From: Lewinellaceae bacterium
GTDB taxonomy: Bacteria; Bacteroidota; Bacteroidia; Chitinophagales; Saprospiraceae
Assembly (NCBI GenBank): GCA_016710765.1
Contig: JADJUJ010000015.1
Span: 71,857 to 135,856 of the forward strand
Direction: 5' to 3'
DNA: 64,000 nucleotides
The translations under genes and the position numbers were made by a program. Numbering within the stretch: position 1 is the first letter of the stretch; every line of letters begins with the position of its first letter. The notes under the pieces are model-generated. The model was not told the DNA's origin, ran no database searches, and saw only the letters and a program-made list of their open reading frames with translations. Of this stretch, positions 18,078-26,392 are shown one piece after another.

Positions 18078-19222
18078 CACATCCACCATAGAACTGAGTG
18101 CATCGGCCCTGCGCAACAACCTCCGTTTTATAAAAAAACAAATGAAACCGGGTGTGCGCTTGTGCTGTGTGGTGAAAGGCAACGCCTACGGACATGGGAT
18201 AGCCGAATATGTGCCCATGGCCATGGGTTTTGGCGTCGATTATTTTGCCGTACACTCAGCCGAGGAAGCTTATCAATTGCAGCAGGCGGTGCCCAACATG
18301 CCCGATCTGTTCGTGATGGGCGCCATTGAAGATGAAGCCGGTGGAATGGGCCATACACCATGAGATTGAGTTTGCGGTGTTTGACGTGGAGCGCTTGCAA
18401 ACAGCCCTGGATTACGCCAAATCGTTGGGCATCAAGGCGAAAATCCACCTGGAAGTTGAAACGGGTATGCGCAGAACAGGATTTACGCATTACCAAATAC
18501 CGGCTTTGTGCAGTTTTTTAAAACAACATGCAGCGCACATCACTTTTCAGGGCTTGTTTACGCACCTTGCCGGCGCAGAAAGCCTGGCCAACCATTTCAG
18601 GGTATCGAACCAGATTATCAATTTCCAGTTATCTTTGGAAATGTTTGCCAAAGAAAATCTCCATCCGGTGTACTTCCACACCGCTTGTTCGGCAGCCCTG
18701 ATCAACTACCCTAATGCGCCCGGCAATATGCTGCGGATCGGTATTTTACAATACGGTTTTTGGCCCAACCAGGAAAGCCATATCCGGTTTTGTGGCGAAA
18801 CGGACAACACACCCGATATTTTGAAGCGGGTAATTCGATGGACGACCCGGGTTATGACTGTCAAGGAAGTAAAAAAAGGCAGTTTTATTGGCTACGGAAC
18901 TTCCTATCTGTCGCACAAAAACATGAAACTTGCCGTAATTCCCATCGGGTACTCCCATGGCTACAGCCGGAACCTGAGCAACGTGGGTTCCGTACTAATC
19001 AATGGAAAAGTAGCGCAGGTTGTCGGCACAGTAAACATGAACAGCATCTCAGTTGACATCACACAGGCAGGCCCTGTAAAGAAAGGCGACGAGGTGGTGC
19101 TCATTGGCCGGCAAAACGGCAAAGCCATCTCGGTGAATTCTTTTGGTGAACAAAGTCACCAATTGAATTATGAACTCCTGACCCGTCTTCCTTCTAAAAT
19201 CCCACGCATTGTAAATCCATAG
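18070..19222 (+). CDS. alr: Alanine racemase, one frameshift
   Basis: The PLP-dependent fold-type III racemase starts MFDTSTIELSASALRNN and carries the PLP lysine K36 in CCVVKGNAYGHG. The first frame drifts at 18331-18345 (around GAAGCCGGTGG) and stops at 18363. The second frame, already open at 18326, continues EWAIHHEIEFAVFDVERL through the second active-site region (FIGYGTSYLSHKNMKLAVIPIGYSHGYSR, catalytic Tyr in GYGTSY) to 19222. Removing one base rejoins a full-length enzyme of about 383 residues. It interconverts L- and D-alanine, or a related amino acid. It sits between the amidohydrolase (8-base overlap) and a second racemase. Loss of function is unlikely; an indel error is the simpler reading. 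Confidence 0.82.
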
Positions 19223-19225
19223 TAT

Positions 19226-20296
19226 ATGGCGTTTTTAAAATTGTACCGAAACAAATTGCAGCACAATTACAAACACCTTGACAAATTGTTTGCCGACAAC
19301 CATATCGAGTGGGGCGTGGTGACCAAATTACTTTGCGGCAACCCGCTATTCCTTAAGGAACTCCTGGCACTCGGTGTTACAGAAATGCACGATACCCGTC
19401 TCACCAACATCAAAGCCATCAAAGCACTCGATTCCTCTGTACAAACCGTATACATCAAGCCTCCTGCCAAACGCAGTATCCCCCGAATCATCAAATACGT
19501 TGATGTTAGTTTCAACACCGATCTCTCCACCATTCGTCTGCTCAGTGAAGAAGCGGGCAAACAAAAAAAGTTGCACAAAATCATCATTATGGTGGAGATG
19601 GGCGATCTACGGGAAGGTGTAATGGGCGATCATCTGGTTGAATTTTACCAGCAAGTATTCCAACTTCCCAATATCGAAATTATTGGCATCGGCACCAACC
19701 TGAATTGCCTGAACGGAATACTCCCCAATCAGGACAAACTAATACAACTAAGTTTGTACAAACAGCTCCTGGAAGCCAGGTTTAACCGCAAAATCCATTG
19801 GATTTCGGGCGGCACCAGCGTCACACTCTCCCTCCTGCTGAACAAGCAAATCCCGAAGGATGTCAACCATTTCCGGATCGGTGAAGCCCTGTTTTTTGGC
19901 AACGACCTGTTCACTGGCCAGCCTTTTAAAGGCATGGAAACAGGTGTATTCAAATTGTATACTGAAATCATCGAGCTCTATGAAAAGCCGATCATTCCTA
20001 CCGGCGATCAAATTGAAAACGTTGCGGGAAACATACCCGAATTTGACCCGGAAGACTATGGAAAAACCACCTTCCGGGCAATACTTGATGTCGGTTTGCT
20101 GGATCTAAACCCCAATTACCTGCAACCGGTTGATGATACCATTCAAATCATCGAAGCCAGTTCAGATATGCTGGTTGTTGACCTGGGTGAAAACAACCAT
20201 GGTTACAAAACCGGCGACCTCATCAGTTTCAATTTGCGGTACATGGCCGTTTTAGGACTCATGAATTCAAATTACATCGACAAGCAGGTGAACTGA
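19226..20296 (+). CDS. orr: Ornithine/lysine-type PLP-dependent racemase (Orr-like)
   Basis: 356 residues of the alanine/ornithine racemase branch of fold-type III enzymes. The PLP lysine is K34 in WGVVTKLLCGN. Other family landmarks: VTEMHDTRLTNIKAI, MVEMGDLREGV, IGIGTNLNCLNG, WISGGTSVTL and FRIGEALFFGND. It is expected to racemise a basic amino acid such as ornithine or lysine. Three bases separate it from alr, closing the five-gene operon. Having two distinct racemases next to an amidohydrolase and a symporter suggests a route for D-amino-acid acquisition or conversion. The gene symbol reflects the subfamily, not proven specificity. Confidence 0.8.
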   Translation: MAFLKLYRNKLQHNYKHLDKLFADNHIEWGVVTKLLCGNPLFLKELLALGVTEMHDTRLTNIKAIKALDSSVQTVYIKPPAKRSIPRIIKYVDVSFNTDLSTIRLLSEEAGKQKKLHKIIIMVEMGDLREGVMGDHLVEFYQQVFQLPNIEIIGIGTNLNCLNGILPNQDKLIQLSLYKQLLEARFNRKIHWISGGTSVTLSLLLNKQIPKDVNHFRIGEALFFGNDLFTGQPFKGMETGVFKLYTEIIELYEKPIIPTGDQIENVAGNIPEFDPEDYGKTTFRAILDVGLLDLNPNYLQPVDDTIQIIEASSDMLVVDLGENNHGYKTGDLISFNLRYMAVLGLMNSNYIDKQVN

Positions 20297-20374
20297 TATG
20301 GACTGGTTGTTCCCTGTTCGAAAAATTTTCTGACGTGGTCCCCTACCAACGCATACAAGCAATTGCAGATCTGG

Positions 20375-20382
20375 TATATTTG
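20375..20382 (+). promoter_or_regulatory. Candidate -7 box (TATATTTG)
   Basis: An exact TAnnTTTG match 78 bases before the start of the beta-barrel gene at 20461. No TTG lies at the usual -33 spacing, so this is a weak single-element prediction. Confidence 0.35.
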
Positions 20383-20460
20383 TAGGAAGAACAAGGTTGA
20401 GGTATTGCCATCGGCATCTGACTTAACTTGAATAGAAAACCATCAATACTTATCCACTGC

Positions 20461-21153
20461 ATGAAATCACTTTACCTGCTCCCAGCACTGCTGTGCATCT
20501 CCTTCTATGGCCAGGCGCAAAAACAATTCACGGCCATAGGTGCCGGTTACAGCACCGCCCAATTAACGCAGCAGCAGTTTTCCGATTTAATTGTTGCGGT
20601 CAACAACAACAATGCAAGCCTAAGCCAACCGTTTTCCCGCGAAGACCAATACCAGGGCTACAACGTTTTTATGGCATTTATGGGTGAAAAAGCACTGTTC
20701 AGCATTAACCTGTCCAAACTTCGAAACAAGTACCAGGCAATGGGCACGATCCCAGCGGTCAGTACCAACGAAGCCACTTATACCATTACTTCCAGCCATA
20801 CCAACGTGGGTTTCGGACTCGACTATTTTCCGGTTTCCTTCCTGGGACTGGGCGTTGATGCCGGGTACAACTACTCCACTTTTAAAAATGCGGCTAAAGA
20901 CCTGTTTTTCGGGGAATCCAATTCCGTGGTGGATAAAAAAGGTGGTCTGATGGCGGGCGTCAATGTCATCCTGCAAATTCCACTGGGCCAGAAAGCCTTC
21001 CTGCAACTGCAACCTTTTTACACCAAGGCTTTGTACAAAAATGACATGAACAACCTGGCAATCATCTATTTGGGCGCCAATAACACTGCCTCGGAAACGA
21101 CCACCATCAGCGGTTTTGGCGGGCATGTGAAGCTAGGCATTAAAATCCAATAG
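20461..21153 (+). CDS. Secreted outer-membrane beta-barrel protein
   Basis: The ATG at 20461 gives 230 residues with signal peptide MKSLYLLPALLCISFYGQAQ. Amphipathic strands recur (YNVFMAFMGEKALFSINL, NVGFGLDYFPVSFLGLGVDAGYNYS, GLMAGVNVILQIPL, AFLQLQPFYTKAL) and the protein ends FGGHVKLGIKIQ, like OmpA/PorT-type eight-stranded barrels. Ligand or role unknown. It precedes a Na+/H+ antiporter gene by about 100 bases; no functional link is evident. Confidence 0.7.
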   Translation: MKSLYLLPALLCISFYGQAQKQFTAIGAGYSTAQLTQQQFSDLIVAVNNNNASLSQPFSREDQYQGYNVFMAFMGEKALFSINLSKLRNKYQAMGTIPAVSTNEATYTITSSHTNVGFGLDYFPVSFLGLGVDAGYNYSTFKNAAKDLFFGESNSVVDKKGGLMAGVNVILQIPLGQKAFLQLQPFYTKALYKNDMNNLAIIYLGANNTASETTTISGFGGHVKLGIKIQ

Positions 21154-21254
21154 TCGCTGGGGTTCACTGATTGCGTGCCATTTTTGGGGCCGCCACTGGA
21201 CAGTCCGCTGTCTCCAATTTTTCTTATTATATTGCCCCCAAAACCGGCTGTTTT

Positions 21255-22484
21255 ATGGATTTATTCCACCTTCTTTCCATTCTTATCGTGCTATCCGCGG
21301 GATTTGCCTACATCAATTTCCGGATATTGAAACTGCCCAATGCTATTGGATTGATGCTGGTCTCACTCCTGTTTTCGTTGGGAATCATTGCCCTGGGGTA
21401 TGTTTTTCCCGATACCAAACGCATATTGACGTCTGCGGTGGGAAACATCAATTTCAGTTCCCTCTTGCTCGAAGGCATGCTAAGTTTCATGCTCTTTGCC
21501 GGCGCCATTCACATCAAGTACAAGGACCTCAAATCCGAAAAACTGAGCATCCTGCTTTTTTCTACGTTTAGTGTAGTCATCAGCACGTTTCTGATCGGGG
21601 GCGCCACGTTTTACCTGCTCAACGCGCTGGGTTTACCCGTCAGTTTTCTCACAGCATTGCTGTTTGGCGCACTCATCTCCCCTACCGACCCCATTGCAGT
21701 ACTGAGTATCCTTAAAAGTGCCGGCGTATCAAAATCACTGGAAACCAAAATTGCCGGCGAGTCGCTTTTCAACGACGGTGTGGCGGTCGTAGTGTTCATC
21801 ACCATACTGGAACTGGCGCAACCTGGTGCAGACCTGGGGGTGGGCAGTGTGCTTACCTTGTTCGGCCAGGAAGCCATAGGCGGCATACTGCTGGGCATTT
21901 TACTGGGAGTATTGGGTTACAAACTTATCGCCAGTATCGACCACTACCAGGTAGAGGTGCTGATTACCCTGGCGGTGGTCATGGGAGGCTACACTTTTGC
22001 GCATTACGTGCATGTTTCCGGCCCATTGGCCATGGTGGTGGCTGGTTTGATCGTTGGCAACCATGGCAAGCTTTATGGCATGTCAGACCTCACCGCCGAA
22101 TACGTGGATAAGTTTTGGGAGCTGATCGACGAGATCATGAACGCTATATTGTTTGTGCTGATTGGGCTCGAGTTATTGGTCATCAACATCAGCCCGACGG
22201 TTCTCCTGGCGGGCGGGTTAATGATTGTGATTGCACTGGCAAGTCGGTACATTTCAGTTTGGGTGCCCGCATTGGTCATCAGCCTGCGAGAGAAAATCAC
22301 CAGAAAAACGCTGGTCATCCTCACCTGGGGTGGCTTACGCGGCGGCATCTCCATCGCCCTGGCCCTGTCTATCCCCGTTGAATACGGACGCGATATTTGG
22401 GTAACCATCACCTACATCATCGTATGCTTCTCCATCCTGGTGCAAGGCATGACCATCGGGAAACTGGCAAAAAGGGGAACGTAA
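21255..22484 (+). CDS. Cation:proton antiporter, CPA1/NhaP family
   Basis: The ATG at 21255 gives 409 residues; an in-frame extension to 21171 has no hydrophobic content. About 12 membrane helices. The core motif is intact: LFGALISPTDPIAVLSIL followed by IAGESLFNDGVAVVVF, in which the Asp/Asn residues exchange Na+ or K+ for H+. A later LRGGISIALAL helix is also characteristic. It acts in pH and sodium homeostasis at the inner membrane. The gene ends at one copy of the dispersed TTGGTCTTTGGG-type intergenic repeat. Confidence 0.88.
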   Translation: MDLFHLLSILIVLSAGFAYINFRILKLPNAIGLMLVSLLFSLGIIALGYVFPDTKRILTSAVGNINFSSLLLEGMLSFMLFAGAIHIKYKDLKSEKLSILLFSTFSVVISTFLIGGATFYLLNALGLPVSFLTALLFGALISPTDPIAVLSILKSAGVSKSLETKIAGESLFNDGVAVVVFITILELAQPGADLGVGSVLTLFGQEAIGGILLGILLGVLGYKLIASIDHYQVEVLITLAVVMGGYTFAHYVHVSGPLAMVVAGLIVGNHGKLYGMSDLTAEYVDKFWELIDEIMNAILFVLIGLELLVINISPTVLLAGGLMIVIALASRYISVWVPALVISLREKITRKTLVILTWGGLRGGISIALALSIPVEYGRDIWVTITYIIVCFSILVQGMTIGKLAKRGT

Positions 22485-22708
22485 TTGGTCTTTGGGTGTT
22501 GGTTTTTAGCCTTTGGACATTGAACTTGGGGGGGGGGGAGATTTCATCTGCGAAGCCCTGAATGACTTTGCCATAAAAGAACTTAGCCCTATTTTTGAGA
22601 GCAAAGCGGCATGGCTTGTAGCAACCGACAAACTGGATTTGAAAGGATCGTGGATCGATAGAGCGCATTCTCCAAACCAGCCCTATTCAACACGCATAAA
22701 ATTGGCAA
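22485..22708. other. Intergenic region with dispersed repeat and an 11-G homopolymer
   Basis: It begins AATTGGTCTTTGGGTGTTGG, a copy of the repeat family seen after 11539, 13257 and 45109, continues with CATTGAACTTGG, then a run of 11 G (22528-22538). The remaining 170 bases are open in one plus-strand frame but encode nothing I recognise and lead into the GH13 gene in the wrong frame. I read it as non-coding or an eroded fragment. Confidence 0.5.
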
Positions 22709-24460
22709 TTGATGATAAAAACATTTTTCATGACAAAATTTACGGCACTAACCTTACTCCTGCTGGCAATGTTGGGGTGTACTGGAAAACCAGACGCATT
22801 CAAGGATGTGCCCGCTGGCGAGCGGGCCTGGTGGAAAGAAGCGGTGATTTACCAGGTCTATCCGAGGAGTTTCAAGGACTCCAATGGCGATGGCGTGGGG
22901 GATTTGAAAGGCATCATTGAAAAGCTGGATTACATTAAGAGCCTGGGGGTAACCGCCGTTTGGCTCAATCCCATATACAGCTCGCCCAACGACGACAACG
23001 GTTATGATGTAAGCGATTACCGGAACATCATGAGCGATTTTGGAACCATGGCCGATTTTGACCAATTGCTGCAGGGCATGCACCAGCGGGGGATTAAACT
23101 CATCATGGATGTAGTGGTGAATCACAGCAGTGATGAGCATCCTTGGTTTGTGCAATCCAGAAGTTCCCGCGACAACCCCTACCGCGATTATTACCACTGG
23201 TGGCCTGCTGAGAAAGGAAAACCCAATTATCGCTATAGCCTCTTCGATGTCAATGGCGACGCCTGGAAATACGATTCCACGACCAATGCCTACTACCTGC
23301 ACTATTTTTCCCAAAAACAACCCGATTTGAACTGGGAAAACCCCAAAGTTCGGCAGGAAGTGTACGACATCATGAAGTTCTGGGCCGACAAAGGCGTGGA
23401 TGGTTTCCGCCTGGATGCCTTCCAGTTTGCCGCCAAAGACACCACCTTTCCGGAATTTCCGGTGGGCTACGAAAAGAACTTCATGCCCTACTACGCCATG
23501 CAAGGTAATTTGCACAGTTATTTGAAAGAAATGAACGACGCTGTGTTCAGCCATTACGATGTGATGAGCGTGGCAGAAGGTGCTGGCAATTCGTTCCAGG
23601 ATGCCCACGATCTGGTGGATGCCGATCGGCACGAACTGAACATGGCCTATGCCTTCGAAGGGGTAGACATTGCCAAGCCCGACGGTTACAGCCTGGTCCA
23701 CCTTAAAGCGGTGTTTTCCCGATGGGACAGCGCTTTTGCAGAAAAAGGCTGGCTGTCCATCTTTCTATCCAACCACGACCAGGCCCGTCTGGTAAGCCGT
23801 TATGGCAACGACAGTCCGCCGTTTCGCAGCCCATCGGCCAAGATGCTCAACACCTTCTTGCTCAGCATGCGTGGGACTCCCTATTGTTATTATGGCGATG
23901 AGTTGGGCATGACCAACAGCGGGTTCAAATCCATTTCACAATACAAGGACATCTCAGCCATTAATGGCTACCAGAAAGTGCTCAACGAAGGCGGCGACAC
24001 CCTGCAGTATTTGAAAAACATGGCGTTCGGCTCCCGCGACAATGGCCGCACGCCCATGCAATGGGATGCCAAGACGCAGGCCGGCTTTACCAGCGGCATA
24101 CCCTGGCTACCCGTGCCGGCCAATTATGTCAGCATCAATGTTGCGGCAGAAGAACAAGATCCCGCCTCCGTGCTCAACCATTTCAAAAAAATGGTACAAC
24201 TGCGCAAAACAAACCCTGTTTTGGTGTACGGCCAATACCAGTTGCTAGCGCCGGAAAACCCCGACATTTATGCCTATACCCGAACCCTTGGTGCGCAAAA
24301 AGTGTTGGTTTTGCTGAATTTCAGCGCCAAAAATTTGCCCCTTGAACTCCCCGAACTCAAATCGATAAAAGAAACCTGGATCAACAATTACCCGGAAGCG
24401 TCTGTTTCAGACGGGACGATCAGCCTGCAACCCTATCAAGCCGTAATTTTCAACCTGTAA
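22709..24460 (+). CDS. GH13 alpha-glucosidase (oligo-1,6-glucosidase type) lipoprotein
   Basis: 583 residues. The N-terminus is a lipoprotein signal (TALTLLLLAMLGC), so the enzyme is predicted to be lipid-anchored; ATG 22730 is an alternative start. The GH13 motifs follow: AVIYQVYPRSFKDSNGDG, region I DVVVNHSSDEHPWF, region II GFRLDAF with nucleophile Asp236, acid/base Glu290 in SVAEG, and region IV NHDQAR with Asp357. DSNGDGVGDL is a Ca-binding-type loop typical of oligo-1,6-glucosidase, trehalose synthase and alpha-glucosidase. It probably cleaves alpha-1,4/1,6 gluco-oligosaccharides outside the cytoplasm. No SusC/D pair accompanies it. Confidence 0.9.
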   Translation: MMIKTFFMTKFTALTLLLLAMLGCTGKPDAFKDVPAGERAWWKEAVIYQVYPRSFKDSNGDGVGDLKGIIEKLDYIKSLGVTAVWLNPIYSSPNDDNGYDVSDYRNIMSDFGTMADFDQLLQGMHQRGIKLIMDVVVNHSSDEHPWFVQSRSSRDNPYRDYYHWWPAEKGKPNYRYSLFDVNGDAWKYDSTTNAYYLHYFSQKQPDLNWENPKVRQEVYDIMKFWADKGVDGFRLDAFQFAAKDTTFPEFPVGYEKNFMPYYAMQGNLHSYLKEMNDAVFSHYDVMSVAEGAGNSFQDAHDLVDADRHELNMAYAFEGVDIAKPDGYSLVHLKAVFSRWDSAFAEKGWLSIFLSNHDQARLVSRYGNDSPPFRSPSAKMLNTFLLSMRGTPYCYYGDELGMTNSGFKSISQYKDISAINGYQKVLNEGGDTLQYLKNMAFGSRDNGRTPMQWDAKTQAGFTSGIPWLPVPANYVSINVAAEEQDPASVLNHFKKMVQLRKTNPVLVYGQYQLLAPENPDIYAYTRTLGAQKVLVLLNFSAKNLPLELPELKSIKETWINNYPEASVSDGTISLQPYQAVIFNL

Positions 24461-24472
24461 AATACGCAGCAG

Positions 24473-25039
24473 ATGAATACCGACGCCGTCCAACTCAAGA
24501 TGCTGTTGCAGCAATACTTTGTGGGCATGGATGTCTTGGAAATAGCCTGCGGAACAGGTTTCTGGACCCAATCCATTGCCCAAACAGCCAAAAGCATACT
24601 GGCAACGGATATAAACGAGGCGGTAATCGACATTGCACGAGCGAAGCACTATGAAGCACCAGTTCGGTTTCAGGTTGCCGATGTTTTTCATCTCGATGCT
24701 TTACCCGAGAACTTCGATGCGGTATTTGGTGGCTTCATTTGGTCACATATCCCCCTGCAGCAACTCGATGATTTCATTGCGGCCTTGTCGGCAAAAATTC
24801 GACCCGCCGGGATGCTGGTGTTTGCAGACAACCAGTACGTGGAAGGCAGCAACACACCCGTACACAGCCGTGATGTGCAGGGCAACTACTACCAGAAAAG
24901 AACCCTGCTCGATGGTTCGCAACACCTGGTGGTCAAAAACTTCCCAGGCGACGACTTTTTCCGCGAAAAACTGGCAAATTCGGCTGTGGAGATTGTTCGG
25001 CTGAAATATTTCTGGGCGGTAAAAGGCAAAGTAATTTGA
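24473..25039 (+). CDS. Class I SAM-dependent methyltransferase
   Basis: 188 residues. Motif I is VLEIACGTGFWTQSIA, motif II ATDINEAVIDIAR, motif III VADVFHLDALPENFDAVFGG, followed by FIWSHIPLQQLDDFI and PAGMLVFADNQYV, a normal Rossmann-type methyltransferase order. The substrate is unknown; the short N-terminus and small-molecule-like cap suggest a metabolite rather than DNA. It starts 12 bases after the GH13 gene, and the following unknown gene is 27 bases downstream. Confidence 0.85.
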   Translation: MNTDAVQLKMLLQQYFVGMDVLEIACGTGFWTQSIAQTAKSILATDINEAVIDIARAKHYEAPVRFQVADVFHLDALPENFDAVFGGFIWSHIPLQQLDDFIAALSAKIRPAGMLVFADNQYVEGSNTPVHSRDVQGNYYQKRTLLDGSQHLVVKNFPGDDFFREKLANSAVEIVRLKYFWAVKGKVI

Positions 25040-25066
25040 CAAACATTTTAAAAAGCATTGAAGGCT

Positions 25067-25570
25067 ATGCTCAACTGGCTTCAACGATTTTTTCCGGGAA
25101 AAGCCTCGGCTTTTTCATTGGCTTTCGCGGAGTTAAAAACCTTAAACCGAGTGAACCCGAGCATTCCTGGCAAAAGGATTTACCAACTGCTGGAGGAACT
25201 TCGTGCATCAAGTTCCCGGGAATTTACCGACGAATTGATTCGGCTGATCAGGGGCATCCGCTATGCCTCCAACACCAATGAGGTATTTCAATTTTACTTT
25301 CCAATTGTATGCCACATCCTGTATTTCAAACCCGAGCATGAAAAAGACCTTATCGGCTATATCATTGGTCCTAGCTTTGCCAACGGCACCACTTCTGCGG
25401 CAGAAATGATGGATTTGATACCTGACGCCATGCGATACATCCAAAAATCGGATCCCAATTTCATGACGCAGGAGGGCCAACATTGGGTTGAAAACACCTG
25501 GCCAACCCTAAAAAACGCCGTTGAGCAGGAAATAATGGCCCTTTGGAAGGATCTGGAGGATATGGATTAA
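25067..25570 (+). CDS. Hypothetical soluble helical protein
   Basis: 167 residues from ATG 25067; a TTG three codons upstream is possible. No signal peptide or membrane segment. The sequence is helix-rich with acidic and aromatic content (EELRASSSREFTDELIRLI, GQHWVENTWPTLKNAVEQE). I recognise no family. It lies between the methyltransferase and the RRM gene on the same strand. Confidence 0.65.
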   Translation: MLNWLQRFFPGKASAFSLAFAELKTLNRVNPSIPGKRIYQLLEELRASSSREFTDELIRLIRGIRYASNTNEVFQFYFPIVCHILYFKPEHEKDLIGYIIGPSFANGTTSAAEMMDLIPDAMRYIQKSDPNFMTQEGQHWVENTWPTLKNAVEQEIMALWKDLEDMD

Positions 25571-25612
25571 AAATAAGAATCACCCTTTGTAGCAAATGCA
25601 AGAATCCTCCTG

Positions 25613-25620
25613 TATCTTTG
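25613..25620 (+). promoter_or_regulatory. Candidate promoter of the RRM gene (TATCTTTG)
   Basis: TATCTTTG fits the Bacteroidota -7 consensus and stands 54 bases before the RRM start. A TTG at 25587-25589 lies 23 bases upstream, close to the usual -33 spacing, making this the best-supported promoter of the window. Confidence 0.5.
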
Positions 25621-25674
25621 TCTCGCGGGCCAAAGTCAAAACGCCCAGTTTTTATCATTCAACCACCATTTACA

Positions 25675-26121
25675 ATGAACATTTTTGTTGCAAAATTAAA
25701 TTACGACACCCAAAGCGAAGATTTACAGTCCTTGTTTGAGCAATTCGGTGAAGTAAGCTCCTGTAGCGTAATCACTGACCGAGATACAGGCCGTTCCAAA
25801 GGCTTCGCTTTCGTCGAAATGTCGGACGATACAGAGGCCAAGGCTGCCATTGAAGCCCTTAATGAAACTGATTTCGACGGTCGCACCATTGTGGTGAAGC
25901 AGGCCGAACCACGTGAGAATCGCCCACCACGAGATAATCGCGGCGGCGGTGGCGGCTACGGCGGCGGCGGCGGTAATCGCGGCGGCGGCGGCGGCTATGG
26001 CGGCGGCGGTAATCGCGGCGGTGGCGGCGGCTATGGCGGCGGCGGCGGCGGTAATCGCGGCGGCGGCGGTGGTGGTGGCAACCGCGGTGGCGGTGGCGGC
26101 TACGGTGGCAATCGCTACTAA
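25675..26121 (+). CDS. RNA-binding RRM protein with Gly-rich tail
   Basis: The start at ATG 25675 gives 148 residues; the longer open frame lacks homology. Residues 1-80 form one RRM with RNP2 IFVAKL and RNP1 KGFAFVEM, and the conserved TDRDTGRSKGF loop. Residues ~88-148 are almost only Gly, Tyr, Asn and Arg (GGGGGYGGGGGNRGGG pattern), an RGG/GYGG-like disordered tail. Small single-RRM proteins of this kind in Bacteroidota and cyanobacteria are cold- or stress-responsive RNA chaperones, which I infer here. The gene has its own candidate promoter and a strong terminator, so it is probably monocistronic and highly expressed. Confidence 0.9.
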   Translation: MNIFVAKLNYDTQSEDLQSLFEQFGEVSSCSVITDRDTGRSKGFAFVEMSDDTEAKAAIEALNETDFDGRTIVVKQAEPRENRPPRDNRGGGGGYGGGGGNRGGGGGYGGGGNRGGGGGYGGGGGGNRGGGGGGGNRGGGGGYGGNRY

Positions 26122-26139
26122 ACCCGATCCTACTTGATT

Positions 26140-26179
26140 AAAGAGCGGTGCTGTTGCAACAGCACCGCTCTTTTTTTTT
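26140..26179 (+). terminator. Strong intrinsic terminator after the RRM gene
   Basis: A perfect 16-base-pair stem (AAAGAGCGGTGCTGTT with AACAGCACCGCTCTTT, two-base loop) is followed directly by a T9 run. It begins 19 bases after the stop codon of the RRM gene. Confidence 0.92.
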
Positions 26180-26205
26180 CACGGCCACTGGTTTGGCCAC
26201 TGGTT

Positions 26206-26223
26206 TTGTTTAAAATTAAACAA
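26206..26223. promoter_or_regulatory. Palindromic site, possible operator
   Basis: TTGTTTAA-AA-TTAAACAA is a perfect 8-base inverted repeat in the otherwise empty 26180-26392 interval, preceded by a tandem 12-mer (GGCCACTGGTTT twice, ending about 26207). It lies 170 bases before the SDR gene. Regulatory use is speculative. Confidence 0.25.
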
Positions 26224-26392
26224 CCAAATCCCTGCTGTCATGTTGAATTGTGGTAGCCTGGGAAATGAGCATACACTTCAATTTACCTTCGACACAAAAA
26301 GACCAATAAAGGACCCAAAACAGCAACCGAGCAGACCTTTACTGGGACCAATTTTGCCCATTTTTTTTACAAAATACACATATTAGATTATT

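Noticed and set aside
22513..22708. Open frame upstream of GH13 as a separate small gene
   Set aside because: It starts beside an 11-G run, runs into GH13 in another frame, and its translation matches no pattern I recognise.
22754..23701. 315-codon open frame on the minus strand inside the GH13 gene
   Set aside because: It is antisense to a complete GH13 gene with all catalytic motifs, has no plausible start context and encodes Val/His-rich text typical of antisense frames.
25930..26118. GGC-rich tandem sequence as a microsatellite or CRISPR-like repeat
   Set aside because: It encodes the Gly-rich tail of the RRM protein in frame up to the stop codon.
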